Positions 45,501-55,658 of a stretch of 64,000 bases of DNA are shown piece after piece. Numbering within the stretch: position 1 is the stretch's first letter; each line of letters begins with the position of its first letter. Position numbers and translations under genes: made by a program. The DNA is taken from the NCBI GenBank assembly GCA_965112735.1, contig OZ218953.1, positions 1,364,001-1,428,000 on the forward strand, read 5' to 3'. Origin of the DNA: Phaeosaccion multiseriatum (taxonomy: Eukaryota > Ochrophyta, other classes). The notes under the pieces are model-generated. The model worked only from the letters and a program-made list of their open reading frames with translations. It was not told the origin of the DNA and did no database searches.

Positions 45501-48442
45501 TTATCCACGCCAACCGCGGCAACGCACCCGCAGAGGGAGGAGCAGGAGCAGCAGCAGCAGAAGGAGGAGGAGGAGGAGCAGAAGGACCGGCAGCAGCAGT
45601 AGCAGCACTAGGAGCAGGAGGAGCAGGAGCAGCAGCGGCGGGCGGGGCTACCGACGTCCTTCCCTACCTCTCCGGTGCGCTGAGAGACGCGGGCGCAAAC
45701 GAAGCCGTACAACACGGGGCTTGCTTGGGCCTGGGCCTCGCTGCGATGGCAACTCACAGCGAGGAGCTGTACGAGTCCATGAAAAATACGCTCTACTCCG
45801 ATAGCGCCGTCTCCGGAGAGGCCGCGGCACTGGGCATTGGCCTGGTGATGCTCGGTTGCGGCACCAAGACCCCGGTGGGGGAGGCGGCGGTCCGGGACAT
45901 GCTGACCTACGCACACGACACGTCGCACGAGAAGATTATTCGAGGCCTCACCCTCGGCATTGCGCTGGCCATGTATGGGCAGGTAAGTTTCATGCCCGTG
46001 GGTGCGTGCGTGCGTGCGTGGGTTAATGCATGCCTTCAACTGAATGGGGACAGGACCTGTTTGCCTTCGCCTTCCACGATGGGATGGAGGAACCGCCCCC
46101 CCCTTTCTGAACATTACGTGTTGCGTTCTCGACTGTATACACACACGTACACACGAGAGCGAGAGAGAGTCAGACTCGTCTCTTTCCTCTTGTCACAGCT
46201 TTTTGTCCTTATCCTTGTCGTTGGCCTTGCCTTGCTCTTTTGTCTTGGTGTGTTGCAGGAGGAGGCAGCGGACAGCATGATCGAGCAGCTCGCCCGCGAC
46301 AGAGACCCCATCCTGCGCTACGGAGCGTGCTACACCGTGGGACTGGCCTACTGTGGCACCGGCAACAACAAGGCCGTGAGGAGGCTGCTGCACGTGGCTG
46401 TGAGTGACGTCAGCGATGACGTCAGGCTTGCTGCCGTCACCAACCTGGGCTTCTTGCTCTTCCGGACCCCGGAGCAAGTAAGTGTGGAGGAAGAGGAGCA
46501 AGAGGAGGAGGAGGAGGAGGGGGAGTGGATGAGCGCAATTTCCTCTTTGTCGTTCTTTCCCTTTGTCTCTACGTACTTTGCGCAATACTTTCTGCTGCGG
46601 CTTTTGGTCACATTCGTCTTTTGTTTTGTTGCCTCTACCTGGCGTTCGTTCACTTCACGTCACTTTGCTCACCTTTCCCCTCCCCTCTCTCATCTCTCAC
46701 CACTTTTAACTTATTAATGAACAGGTGCCTCGGTTGGTGTCCCTGCTGGCGGAGAGCTTCAATGCGCACGTGCGCTACGGCTCGTGCATGGCCATTGGCA
46801 TCTCTTGCGCAGGCACGGGTAGCAAGGAGGCGCTCGAAGTGCTTGAGCCCATGACACAAGACGCCGTGGACTTTGTTAGACAGGTAGGAAGGGGAGGAGG
46901 AGGAGGGGGGGGGGGGGGGCTGTTTCGACTTGGATGGATGGAGGAGGATGTGAAATCGTCACCGCCACTCATGCACACACACACACACGCACACACACGT
47001 ACACACACACACATATATATATATATACATACGCACACATGACAGGGTGCAATGATCGCCATGGCCATGGTGCTCATCCAGCAGAGCGACGCAGGGCCCG
47101 CGGCTAGCGGCAATGGCACAGGAGGAGGCTCCAACGGCTCGGGGAGGGCGGTGGGGAGCAAGGCGAAGGCCTTCCGTGCCAAGCTTGCGTCCATTGCAAA
47201 GGACAAGCATCAGAGCACGATGACCAAGATGGGGGCCATTCTCGCGGCGGGGATTTTGGATGCGGGGGGCAGGAATGTGACCATTTCGATGCAGAGCCGG
47301 GCGGGCTTCACAAAGATGGGTGCGGTGGTGGGCATGGCTATCTTCTGCCAGTACTGGTACTGGTACCCGCTCATGCACTTCCTCACGCTGAGCTTTACCC
47401 CCACCATGCTGGTCGGCTTGAACAAGTGAGTAGGGGTTTGATTGTCAGTGGGGGTGGGGAGTTGGACATTGCGAGTTGTGCTTCATCTCTCTTTTCTCTC
47501 TCTCTCTCTCCTTCCCTCGCCTCACCTTTCTCCCCGGAAGATGAATGAATTCACGAAAATCAATGCTGTTACTGACTTCCTCTCACCACAAACACACATT
47601 CACAAACACAGAGACCTCAAGATCCCGGAGAGCTTCAAGGTGACGTGCAGCTCGCGGCCCAGCCAGTTCGCCTACCCCAAGAAGCTCGAGGAAAAGAAGG
47701 AGGAGAAGAAGGAGAGGGTCACCACTGTGGCACTGTCCACCACTGCCAAGGCCAAGGCCCGTGAGGCTCGTAAGGAGCTTGCCAAGGCCAAGGAGGGCGG
47801 CGGAGCCGTGGAGGGGGGTGACGCTCCCACAGCAGGGGCGGCAGCAGTGCCAGCGGAAGAGGGGGCCCCGGCCGAGGGAGGCGAAGAGGCGAAGGTAAAG
47901 AGGGGGATGGGAGGGTAGGGTAAGGGCGGGGGATGGCAGTGGATGGCAGGAGATGGGTCGTGTGGTGGTGCTCAAACTAGTGCCGCTGTCTGCCACTGTT
48001 TGAATTCGATGAATGAAGTGATTGGAATGAACTGAAGTGGTCTGTGATAAGCTTTGCGAAGTGTTGCATTGACTGAGTTATCTTCTTATCATCTTACGTG
48101 TTGTGGTCTCCCCCCCCCGATCAGGTGGAGCCCAAGAAGGCAAGGCGCAAGCCCGAGCCCGAGAGCTTCACGGTGGACAACCTGACGCGTGTCTCGCCCT
48201 TGCAAGAGGCATTTATACTCGTGCCCGACGACCAGCGGTACACACCCGTGAGCTCTCGCATGGGGGGCGGCGTGGTGATGCTGGTGGATAAGCAGCCCGA
48301 GGAGCCGGACGATGGGTGCAAGGCGCTGGAGGTGCCCGGCGGGGCGGAGGAGGAGGAGGAGGCCGATCCGCCAGAGCCGTTCGAGTGGACTCCTCCGCCT
48401 GTTGCTGCTGCTGCTTCGGAGGCGGCATCGGAGAGCAGCTAG
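42562..48442 (+). CDS. PSMD1: 26S proteasome regulatory subunit RPN2 (PSMD1)
   Basis: Fourteen exons (42562-42628, 42719-42903, 43023-43274, 43454-43594, 43732-43890, 44070-44309, 44564-44676, 44912-45062, 45398-45982, 46259-46477, 46725-46883, 47046-47425, 47612-47894, 48125-48442) join in phase to about 1083 residues. The N-terminal helical rod ([20 protein letters not shown]) is followed by the proteasome/cyclosome repeat toroid ([71 protein letters not shown]). The characteristic C-terminal domain follows ([51 protein letters not shown]). RPN2 scaffolds RPN1, RPN13 and deubiquitinase binding in the 19S base. Lys/Glu- and Ala/Gly-rich insertions, notably in exon 9, make it longer than the human protein. 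Confidence 0.97.
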
Positions 48443-49355
48443 ACAGCGGGATTATGACGGCGCGGTTTGGGTGGTTGGTCGGCTGGTTGGCTGGATGGTT
48501 GGTTGACTAGTTGGTTGTTGACTGGCTGGGTGGCTGGCTCATTGTTCGGCCAGGAGGATTTGCGTCTTTGTCGAACCTCTGGGCTGTAAGCTGTGGGTGT
48601 GGGGGAGAAGGGGGACAAACGCACTTGCTTGCGCGATACATCGGCGACGGGAGAACAAATACTAAGCAAACTGTCTTTCTAAGATTTAGTCGTAAGAGTA
48701 CTCGCTCACCTCCGAGACGCCTAAAAGGCGATTGGCGTACCGCAGTGCCACTAACGCGACCAAAGATTCTGAGGGTCTTGTTGCACTCCCCTTACCCACC
48801 CCTACCTGGGACGCGGAACCCGAAAGACTGCTGACCTCGGCGATAGAGGCACTTTAGGGGGGAGGTGCTGCAAGGCACCCTTATGTAAGACCCACATGGC
48901 GCTTACGTAAGGAACAGGAGTTTCAGTTAGGCCTCCACACGCTGCACGGCCATAGAACTGAACTTGATAGAGGTTGCAGGAGGCAACGATGCCGGCATTT
49001 GACTTGTCTCGACGAGGGCAACACGATGCGCATGTTCCAGCCGGCTAAAACAGTACTTTGGGGTGGAAGGGGGGGTCGTTTGGGTGTCTTTGGAGGTGAG
49101 TGATGAGTGATCATGTCAATCATGGGGGATCGAGGGGGAGGAAAAAAAAAGGGTTTCAGTTCAGTTCATGACAGTTACACCTGCTGGGTGCCTCCACGAG
49201 CCCAGACGAGGAGCAATCAATCAATACGATATATTGTAGGCGAAGGAGGGGGGGCGCACAAGTGCGCTGTGAAGGAGCAAGTGGATAGGGGCAGCAAAGA
49301 GAGAGGAGGGAGAGAGGAGCAGCAAGGCGCGGGAGAAGGTCCCTCTAGGTTCAGC
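48443..49355. other. Intergenic region, about 0.9 kb
   Basis: The RPN2 3' flank starts with a GGTT/GGCT-rich repeat (48465-48545). The block 48660-48950 is less repetitive, but no tRNA, snRNA or coding signature was recognised. 49100-49355 is the PACRG upstream region. Confidence 0.45.
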
Positions 49356-50955
49356 ATGCAAGTCTCTTCGGTGCCTCGAGATAGCACCATCGCATCGTCG
49401 CTGGTTGTCCAGGACTACGTCCGAACTCACGTACGAAAGGAGAAGGGCGTGAATAAGGCCCTGATCCCAAGGACGACCGATACCGCATTCGTGAGTACTT
49501 TTGTAACCCTGTCTCTCCTTCTCGAAGAGGGAGAAGGCTCGCTTCTTCTTCTTACCCCTCCCGCATCATCATCATCCAAACCCCTCTTAACTGCTCTCTT
49601 CTTCTCTTCCTGGCTCAACGCCCTCCCTCTCCCCTTCCCCTCTTTCTCACTGCTACAGGGAAACTTTCCGGCATCGTACAAGCGAAGAGACCATTGGGAC
49701 GGGAATCCTACGCTCAGACGGGGCATGCGAAAGGATTACACACCCGCCTTATCTCCCATGAAGAAGCCTCAGCGAAGCTCGTTCCCGCAATCTCCCCCCC
49801 GGCAGCAGCAGCAGCAGCAGCAGCAGTATCAGCAACATGTGCAGCATCAGCAGCAGCAACAGCAGCAGCACGCGCAACCGGCACGAATAGAAATAACGGG
49901 GCATAGTAAGCAGAGCGTTGCCCGTCCCAAGACCGCTATGACTACGAGGGAGCAGGCATCCACGCAGGCCTCCAGACCACACCAACCGAGTGCACAACGC
50001 CCAGCCACGGCATCTTCAAGTCGAACAAGGCCGACTCAGCCGTCGCGAGCCGCACCAACACAAAGGCCCCGCCGCTCAGGAGGCAGCAGAGGCAACCAGG
50101 AAGAGGAGAAACAGTTAGGCTTGGAAGAGCTCCAGAGGACCAAGGAGTATCTGAAAACAAAAGGCAAGTTTCAGATCACCCCTTCTAAGCTCATGACTAG
50201 CCTTGAAGTGGCCAGGGCCACCAACACCCGACCCTCAAGCGCCCCGGCCTACCTTCGGGGGAAAGTAGCACCAAAGCCGCCAAAAGCAGGCGCGTGGAGG
50301 CGGAGGCCCATTCCCTCTACTCTCTTCCGCAAGTACTATGAGAGAGGGGACCTTCCCTTGTGTATAGAGCACCGAGCAAATGGCAATGGCATCAAATGGA
50401 AGATCAATACGGTGAGTGAGTGAGTGAGTGAGTGAGTGAGGGAGGGAGGGAGAGAGGGAGGGAGGGAGGGAGGGAGCGAGGGAGGGAGGGAGGGAGGGAG
50501 GAACGGTAGGCACCAATGTATGAGTCCCTTTTCGCAGAGCCAGGACCGATGACACTCAATTCTAGAAGGGAAGACCAATCACCACCACCACCTCCTCCTC
50601 CTCCTCCTCCTCCTCCTCCTCCTCCTCCTCCTCCTCCTCCTCCTCCTCCTCCTCCTCCTCCTCCTCCTCCTCCTCCTCCTCCTCCTCCTCCTCCTCCTCC
50701 TCCTCCTCCTCCTCCTCCTCCTCCTCCTCCTCCTCCTCCTCCTCCTCCTCCTCCTCCTCCTCCTCCTCCTCCTCCTCCTCCTCCTCCTCCTCCTCCTCCT
50801 CCTCCTCCTCCTCCTCCTCCTCCATCTTGCCCTGCTTGGGCGTGATACTGGTCCCCGCTCGTATCTGCCAGGCCGACCTCGACTATCACGTGTACTTGCC
50901 GGTACGTGCCATCACTCTCTCTCGTGTCTTTCATCTTAGAAAGAGGCCATGTCGG

Positions 50956-51050
<95 letters not shown>

Positions 51051-51998
51051 ACCTGTACGTCTGTCTGTGTACCTGCCGGTACGATCAACGCCTACGTGGA
51101 TGCCTGCTCGGTCCAACTGATGCCTGGTCCGGCTGACCGATCGCTCTGTCGCCTACCTACCCACCCTTCTCTTCTCTTCCTCAGCTCTTCTTCTCAGGGC
51201 TCCGTGAGGTGGAGGATCCGTTCCGGTTCTTGGCCATACAGGGGACGCTTGACATGATCGAGAGGGCACCCGAGAAGGTCCTGCCCGTTGTCCCACAGGT
51301 GAGGGGAGAGAAACAAGGAAAGGGAGGTGGGGAGGAGGGGAAGAGAGATGGAGCGAAGGGGAGAGAGAGGGGGGAGGGGGGGGAGAGAGAAAGAAAACAG
51401 GACAGGAAGGCGGAAAGAAACAGAGAGACAGAGAGGAGAGGGGTGGGGGGGGGTGAAAGAGGGGTAGTTGCGTGCGGTATTGGCGTCCCCTGAAGTGGGA
51501 CGCCGCCTTTCAGCACTGCGGCTGCGGTACATGCACAATGCACAACCACCCTTTTTCCTTTCTTTGCTTTCCACTGGCCTACTCAGTCCTTCCCTCCTTC
51601 CCTCCTTCCTCCCCTCCCTCCCTCCCTCCCTCCCTCCCTCCCTCCCTCCCTCCCTCCCTCCCGCCTAACAGATCATCCTCCCGCTAAAGATGGCACTCAA
51701 TACGCGAGAGCCCAGCATCATCAGTCCGGCCCTCAAAATCCTGCAGCAAATGATCCTGCTGAATCCCGTCATTGGACAAGCGCTGGTGCCCTACTACAGA
51801 CAGATTCTGCCCATTTGCAACCTCTATAAGAGCTTCAACAAGAACCTTGGCGACGGCATTGATTACAACCAGCGCAGTAGGACGGTGCTGGGGGAGCTGG
51901 TGCATGAAACGCTTGAGATTATGGAGCAGTTTGGAGGCCCGGATGCCTTTATTAACATCCGGTACATGATCGCTACGTATGAGTCCGCATTCCCGTGA
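49356..51998 (+). CDS. PACRG: PACRG, axonemal microtubule inner-junction protein
   Basis: Exons 49356-49490, 49659-50411, 50872-50901, 51185-51298 and 51672-51998 join in phase 0 throughout to 452 residues. The conserved half starts STLFRKYYERGDLPLCIEH, continues IKWKINTADLDYHVYLPLFF, GTLDMIERAPEKVLPVVPQI and LVPYYRQILPICNLYKSFNK, and ends FINIRYMIATYESAFP. PACRG, usually with FAP20, links A and B tubules of doublet microtubules, so the organism should build motile flagella at some stage. The N-terminal 250 residues are species-specific, Gln-rich and basic. Exon 3 is a 30-nt microexon encoding ADLDYHVYLP, preceded by a (TCC)n tract of about 240 bp. The exon 2 donor is followed by (GTGA)n and (GGGA)n. 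Confidence 0.95.
50582..50824. repeat. About 80-unit (TCC)n microsatellite in PACRG intron 2
   Basis: Near-perfect CCT/TCC trinucleotide run on the sense strand, ending 47 bp before the acceptor of a 30-nt exon. Such a length suggests recent expansion and probable instability. Confidence 0.97.
50957..51052. repeat. (CCTG)n tetranucleotide repeat in PACRG intron 3
   Basis: About 23 copies of CCTG on the sense strand, within the intron following the 30-nt exon. Confidence 0.95.
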
Positions 51999-52771
51999 GG
52001 TGGGTAGGTAGGTAGGTAGGCAGCCTGACCCTCTGAGAGGAGGGAGACTACCTAGCTATGAAGAGAGAGTCATCGGCATTTGCGTGTGGTGGAGCGAGTG
52101 CGCAGACGCTCTGTCGACTTCGTGAAAGGAGCGAGGGAGGAGGACATGAGAACGTCAATCGCTCGGGGGAAGGGCGAGGAGAGAGGAGAGGAGAGGTGGC
52201 TCTAGGGTCCAAGGCAAGCAGCGGAGCAGAATCCGAGGCAAGCAGCGGAGCAGAACAGGGCTGCTCTGCTTCTGTCTGTCTGGCCACTGGTGGGGCTATC
52301 CACGAAGGAGGGAGCCGAGACGGCAGTATGTGTGACTCCGTCTTTATTAGCACTTGTCGCAGTCTGTGTAGGCATCTACTATCGCACGCACCCAGCCACG
52401 CACGCACACACGTACCACGTACCGAAAAAAAATTTAATGCAATGCAAGCGGACGGTTACTTGGAGGGGAGAGGAAATACTTCCCTAGCTTTTTCTCCTCT
52501 TGCTGTGTCTCTCTCGCTGTCTTTCTCTCTCTTGTGGACTCTTCGCCTTTCTCCCCCCATCGTTTCAGTTATACATATGACAGTGATATGTATATAAAGA
52601 GGAGGGTTGCTATGGCCCTTAGCGTCGCGTCTTGCTCACTTCAAGGGGAACCCCATGGCACCGGTGTGCATGTACGTGATTGTGTGAGTGTGTGGCTCAC
52701 CCCCTCCCCCGCAGAGCCGACGGAGCAGGTTAAAGTGATCGAGGATAGCAAAGCGAGATCGGAAGGGCACA
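51999..52771. other. Convergent intergenic region, no gene recognised
   Basis: PACRG 3' flank with a short GGTA repeat right after the stop, a 26-bp phrase GGCAAGCAGCGGAGCAGAA repeated near 52213 and 52241, and unremarkable sequence beyond. Confidence 0.45.
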
Positions 52772-53479
52772 GCTCTGCACTGAGTCACATCCCCTCCAGC
52801 CACCCCGAGCAGCCACAAGTGAATCGTCTCTGCACTGAGTCACATCCCCTCCAGCCACCCCGAGCAGCCACAAGTGAATCGTCTCTGCACTGAGTCACAC
52901 CCCCTCCAGCCACCCCGAGCAGCCACAAGTGAATCGTCTCTGCACTGAGTCACACCCCCTCCAGCCACCCCGAGCAGCCACAAGTGAATCGTCTCTGCAC
53001 TGAGTCACACCCCCTCCAGCCACCCCGAGCAGCCACAAGTGAATCGTCTCTGCACTCAGTCATATCCCCTCCAGCCACCCCGAGCAGCCACAAGTGAATC
53101 GTCTCTGCACTGAGTCACATCCCCTCCAGCCACCCCGAGCAGCCACAAGTGAATCGTCTCTGCACTGAGTCACACCCCCTCCAGCCACCCCGAGCAGCCA
53201 CAAGTGAATCGTCCCTGCACTGAGTCACACCCCCTCCAGCCACCCCGAGCAGCCACAAGTGAATCGTCTCTGCACTGAGTCATACCCCCTCCAGCCACCC
53301 CGAGCAGCCACAAGTGAATCGTCTCTGCACTGAGTCATATCCCCTCCAGCCACCCCGAGCAGCCACAAGTGAATCGTCTCTGCACTGAGTCACATCCCCT
53401 CCAACCACCCCGAGCAGCCACAAGTGAATCGTCTCTGCACTGAGTCACATCCCCTCCAGCCACCCCGAGCAGCCACAAA
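52772..53479. repeat. 55-bp minisatellite, about 13 copies
   Basis: The unit (starting CTCTGCACTGAGTCACA and including CCACCCCGAGCAGCCACAAG) repeats head to tail at exactly 55-bp spacing, for example 52827 and 52882, with few substitutions. The array ends about 8 bp from the stop codon of the minus-strand nitrilase-fold gene, so it occupies that gene's 3' UTR or immediate flank. Nearly every unit contains TGAGTCA. Confidence 0.97.
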
Positions 53480-53487
53480 CGATCGCC

Positions 53488-54031
53488 TCATCGCAGCGCA
53501 ATGGTGCCGTAGTCGAGCAGCCGAGGAGTGGGCCCCGCCTCTGAGAACACTCCGCTCGTGTCTCCCAAAAAGTAGGGCCTCTGCGTCCCCCAGGGATAGG
53601 AAGCGTTGGCAACTGTGTGCTGGTACTCGCTAAAGAAGTCGTCCGTCCCCGTCTGTCGCCTCCACACGACATCCTCCCCGTCGTCGCCGTCCTCGATAAA
53701 GACCAAGCCCCCTTCCCGCAGCACGAGGTTGTGTTCATTAATGGTCATCCCCGCACTGATTACGAGTGAAATTTGAGCCAAGTTGTGCATCCTAGTGCGA
53801 GAGAGCCCCCCCTCCCCGCCCTGGGGAATGTCCATGCCTTTCAAGTTGTAATTCAAGAAGCTTCGCACCGCACGGCCGAGCTTATGATCCAAGCAGATTT
53901 CGATGGAGAAGAGAATCCCGTCCAGAGAGAACCAGTTGTGAGTGATGACCTTGGGGAAGGGGAGGAGGACGAGAAAGGGATGGCACGGGCAGCAATTAAG
54001 TGATGGGGGGGGGGCGAGCAGCAGGAGTAGG

Positions 54032-54098
<67 letters not shown>

Positions 54099-55436
54099 AT
54101 GCTGTGAGACAGCAGTAATGTAGTCCAAGAAGGGCAGGAGAGGGGCGGGGGAGGAGCATTTTTCTGTAACGCTTACCTCAAAGTCCCTCTCGTGAAGTCG
54201 GTCCCAAACGAGATCAAGAATGACGTCATTGTCAAAGGTGTGGTGGCCCTGGTCATCTGGGTCGGTGGTGATCGTGCTTCCACGGCCCCGTGTAGGTGAC
54301 AAGAAGTCAATCTTACTGACATAGGTCTTCGGGGCGACAAACCTCATCCCGCTGGGAGAGGTGGTGGCGGGGTCAAACCCTTTGAGCATGAAACTGAAGT
54401 TGATAAACCTGCGCTCCTCCTCCGGGTCGTTGGGGTCGAAGCTCCGATCTACACCCACCACGGTGCCAAACACGAAGAACCAATCCTTGTACTTGGCTTG
54501 CTCGACAAGTTTTTCGAGTGCGATTCCGATGCGTACAACGGCAGACAGCTCAAGCTCGTCCTTGCCGGGAGTCTCATCGTTCAGCAGGCCGCCTAGCTCG
54601 TAGGCACCATGAGGCCCTCGAAAGTAGAACTCTGGAACCAAAAATATTTTGAGAGTCTGGGGGGGGGGGAGTGTACGACGACGGTTGAGGCGTGAGGTGA
54701 AGCGAGGATTGGGAGGGTCACACGCACACACGCGCACACACACAAGCACGAATGAACGCATGCACAGACGCAGACACACACAAATACGCCCACACGCACC
54801 GTCTCACTCTTGTCCGAGAGCTCATACGCTGCATCAACTGCTTCGGTCATGAGAGCAATCCGCCGGTCCACATCGACCTTCAAATCGGCAAACCCGACTG
54901 AGACGAGAGAAGGGAAGGGGAGGGGGCGGGAAAGGAGGGAAATGAAAAGCAGTACGGGCCAAAGACGGTATCTGTGCCTCCTCTGCTCGGACTTTGGCGA
55001 GGAAACAAGAAGGTAGGTGAAACATTTCAGGAACTCGACCGCCATACCCAGGAGTATGACATTTGCTGCTCTGAAGCCTCCTCTTTCCTCTTCTCCTCAC
55101 GCTCGTACCATAGCATGCTTCGTCTCGAGGGTCTTTGGAGCCCTCTTTCATGGTCCCGTGGTGAGTGTGTAGTGACTCGCACTCTGGATTAGTTTCGTTA
55201 TTAGCCAATATCACCGGGGCGGGCCCAGTGCCAATGTCAAAGGCCAATGTCTGCACAGACGTGTACCGTGAAGGGGCCTCCTTCGCAGCGGACTCCCCAT
55301 GCCTGCTCTTATCGAAGAACATCCCGAAGGCCACGGCCGCGATGACGAACAGAAGGACGCCAACGAAGAAAAAGTTCCATCGGCGTCGTCGCTGGGCACC
55401 AGGCGGCTCCTCCACCGAGGGGATGGAACCGTACAT
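53488..55436 (-). CDS. Single-pass membrane protein with nitrilase-superfamily-like domain
   Basis: Minus-strand exons 55436-55109, 54897-54800, 54656-54177 and 53949-53488 join in phase to 455 residues. Residues about 20-41 (WNFFFVGVLLFVIAAVAFGM) form one membrane anchor after a short basic cytosolic tail (RRRR), suggesting type II topology. The rest resembles a carbon-nitrogen hydrolase: FLVPEFYFRGPHGAY offers the catalytic Glu (about 151), APKTYVSKIDF the Lys (about 257), and SLDGILFSIEICLDH the Cys (about 321). These fit the Glu-Lys-Cys triad in order and rough spacing. Substrate is unknown; amidase or nitrilase activity in the secretory lumen is inference. The assignment is by motif only and could be a distant, inactive homologue. 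The start at 55436 is preferred; an upstream in-frame Met exists at 55490. Confidence 0.68.
54035..54096. repeat. (TG)n microsatellite in an intron of the nitrilase-like gene
   Basis: About 30 TG units on the plus strand, that is (CA)n in sense, within the intron between exons 3 and 4. Confidence 0.95.
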
Positions 55437-55556
55437 TGCCACGGAGCGCACAAGCTGCGTAGTTTTTTTTTGTAAAGGGAATGATATCAAAAATGCTAAG
55501 TGGAGGGGGGGCTCACATGTTGGAACACCAACTCACAACTGGCCGCAACCTATCGA

Positions 55557-55601
<45 letters not shown>

Positions 55602-55658
55602 CTGACCCTTTTATTTTAAAAGAAGGATGATAAAGCGTAATACCGCTGCAAAAGTTGA
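55437..55658. promoter_or_regulatory. Divergent intergenic region with (CT)n tract
   Basis: 222 bp separates the nitrilase-like start (-) from VPS18 (+). It contains a (CT)n run of about 38 bp (55561-55598) and a T8 run. Shared promoter function is inferred from orientation. Confidence 0.4.

Noticed and set aside
50562-50825. Long polyGlu/polyGly/polyPro open frames
   Set aside because: They are the six-frame reading of the (TCC)n microsatellite inside PACRG intron 2.
52772-53479. CRISPR-like array
   Set aside because: Units are contiguous 55-bp tandem repeats without unique spacers, in a eukaryotic genome.
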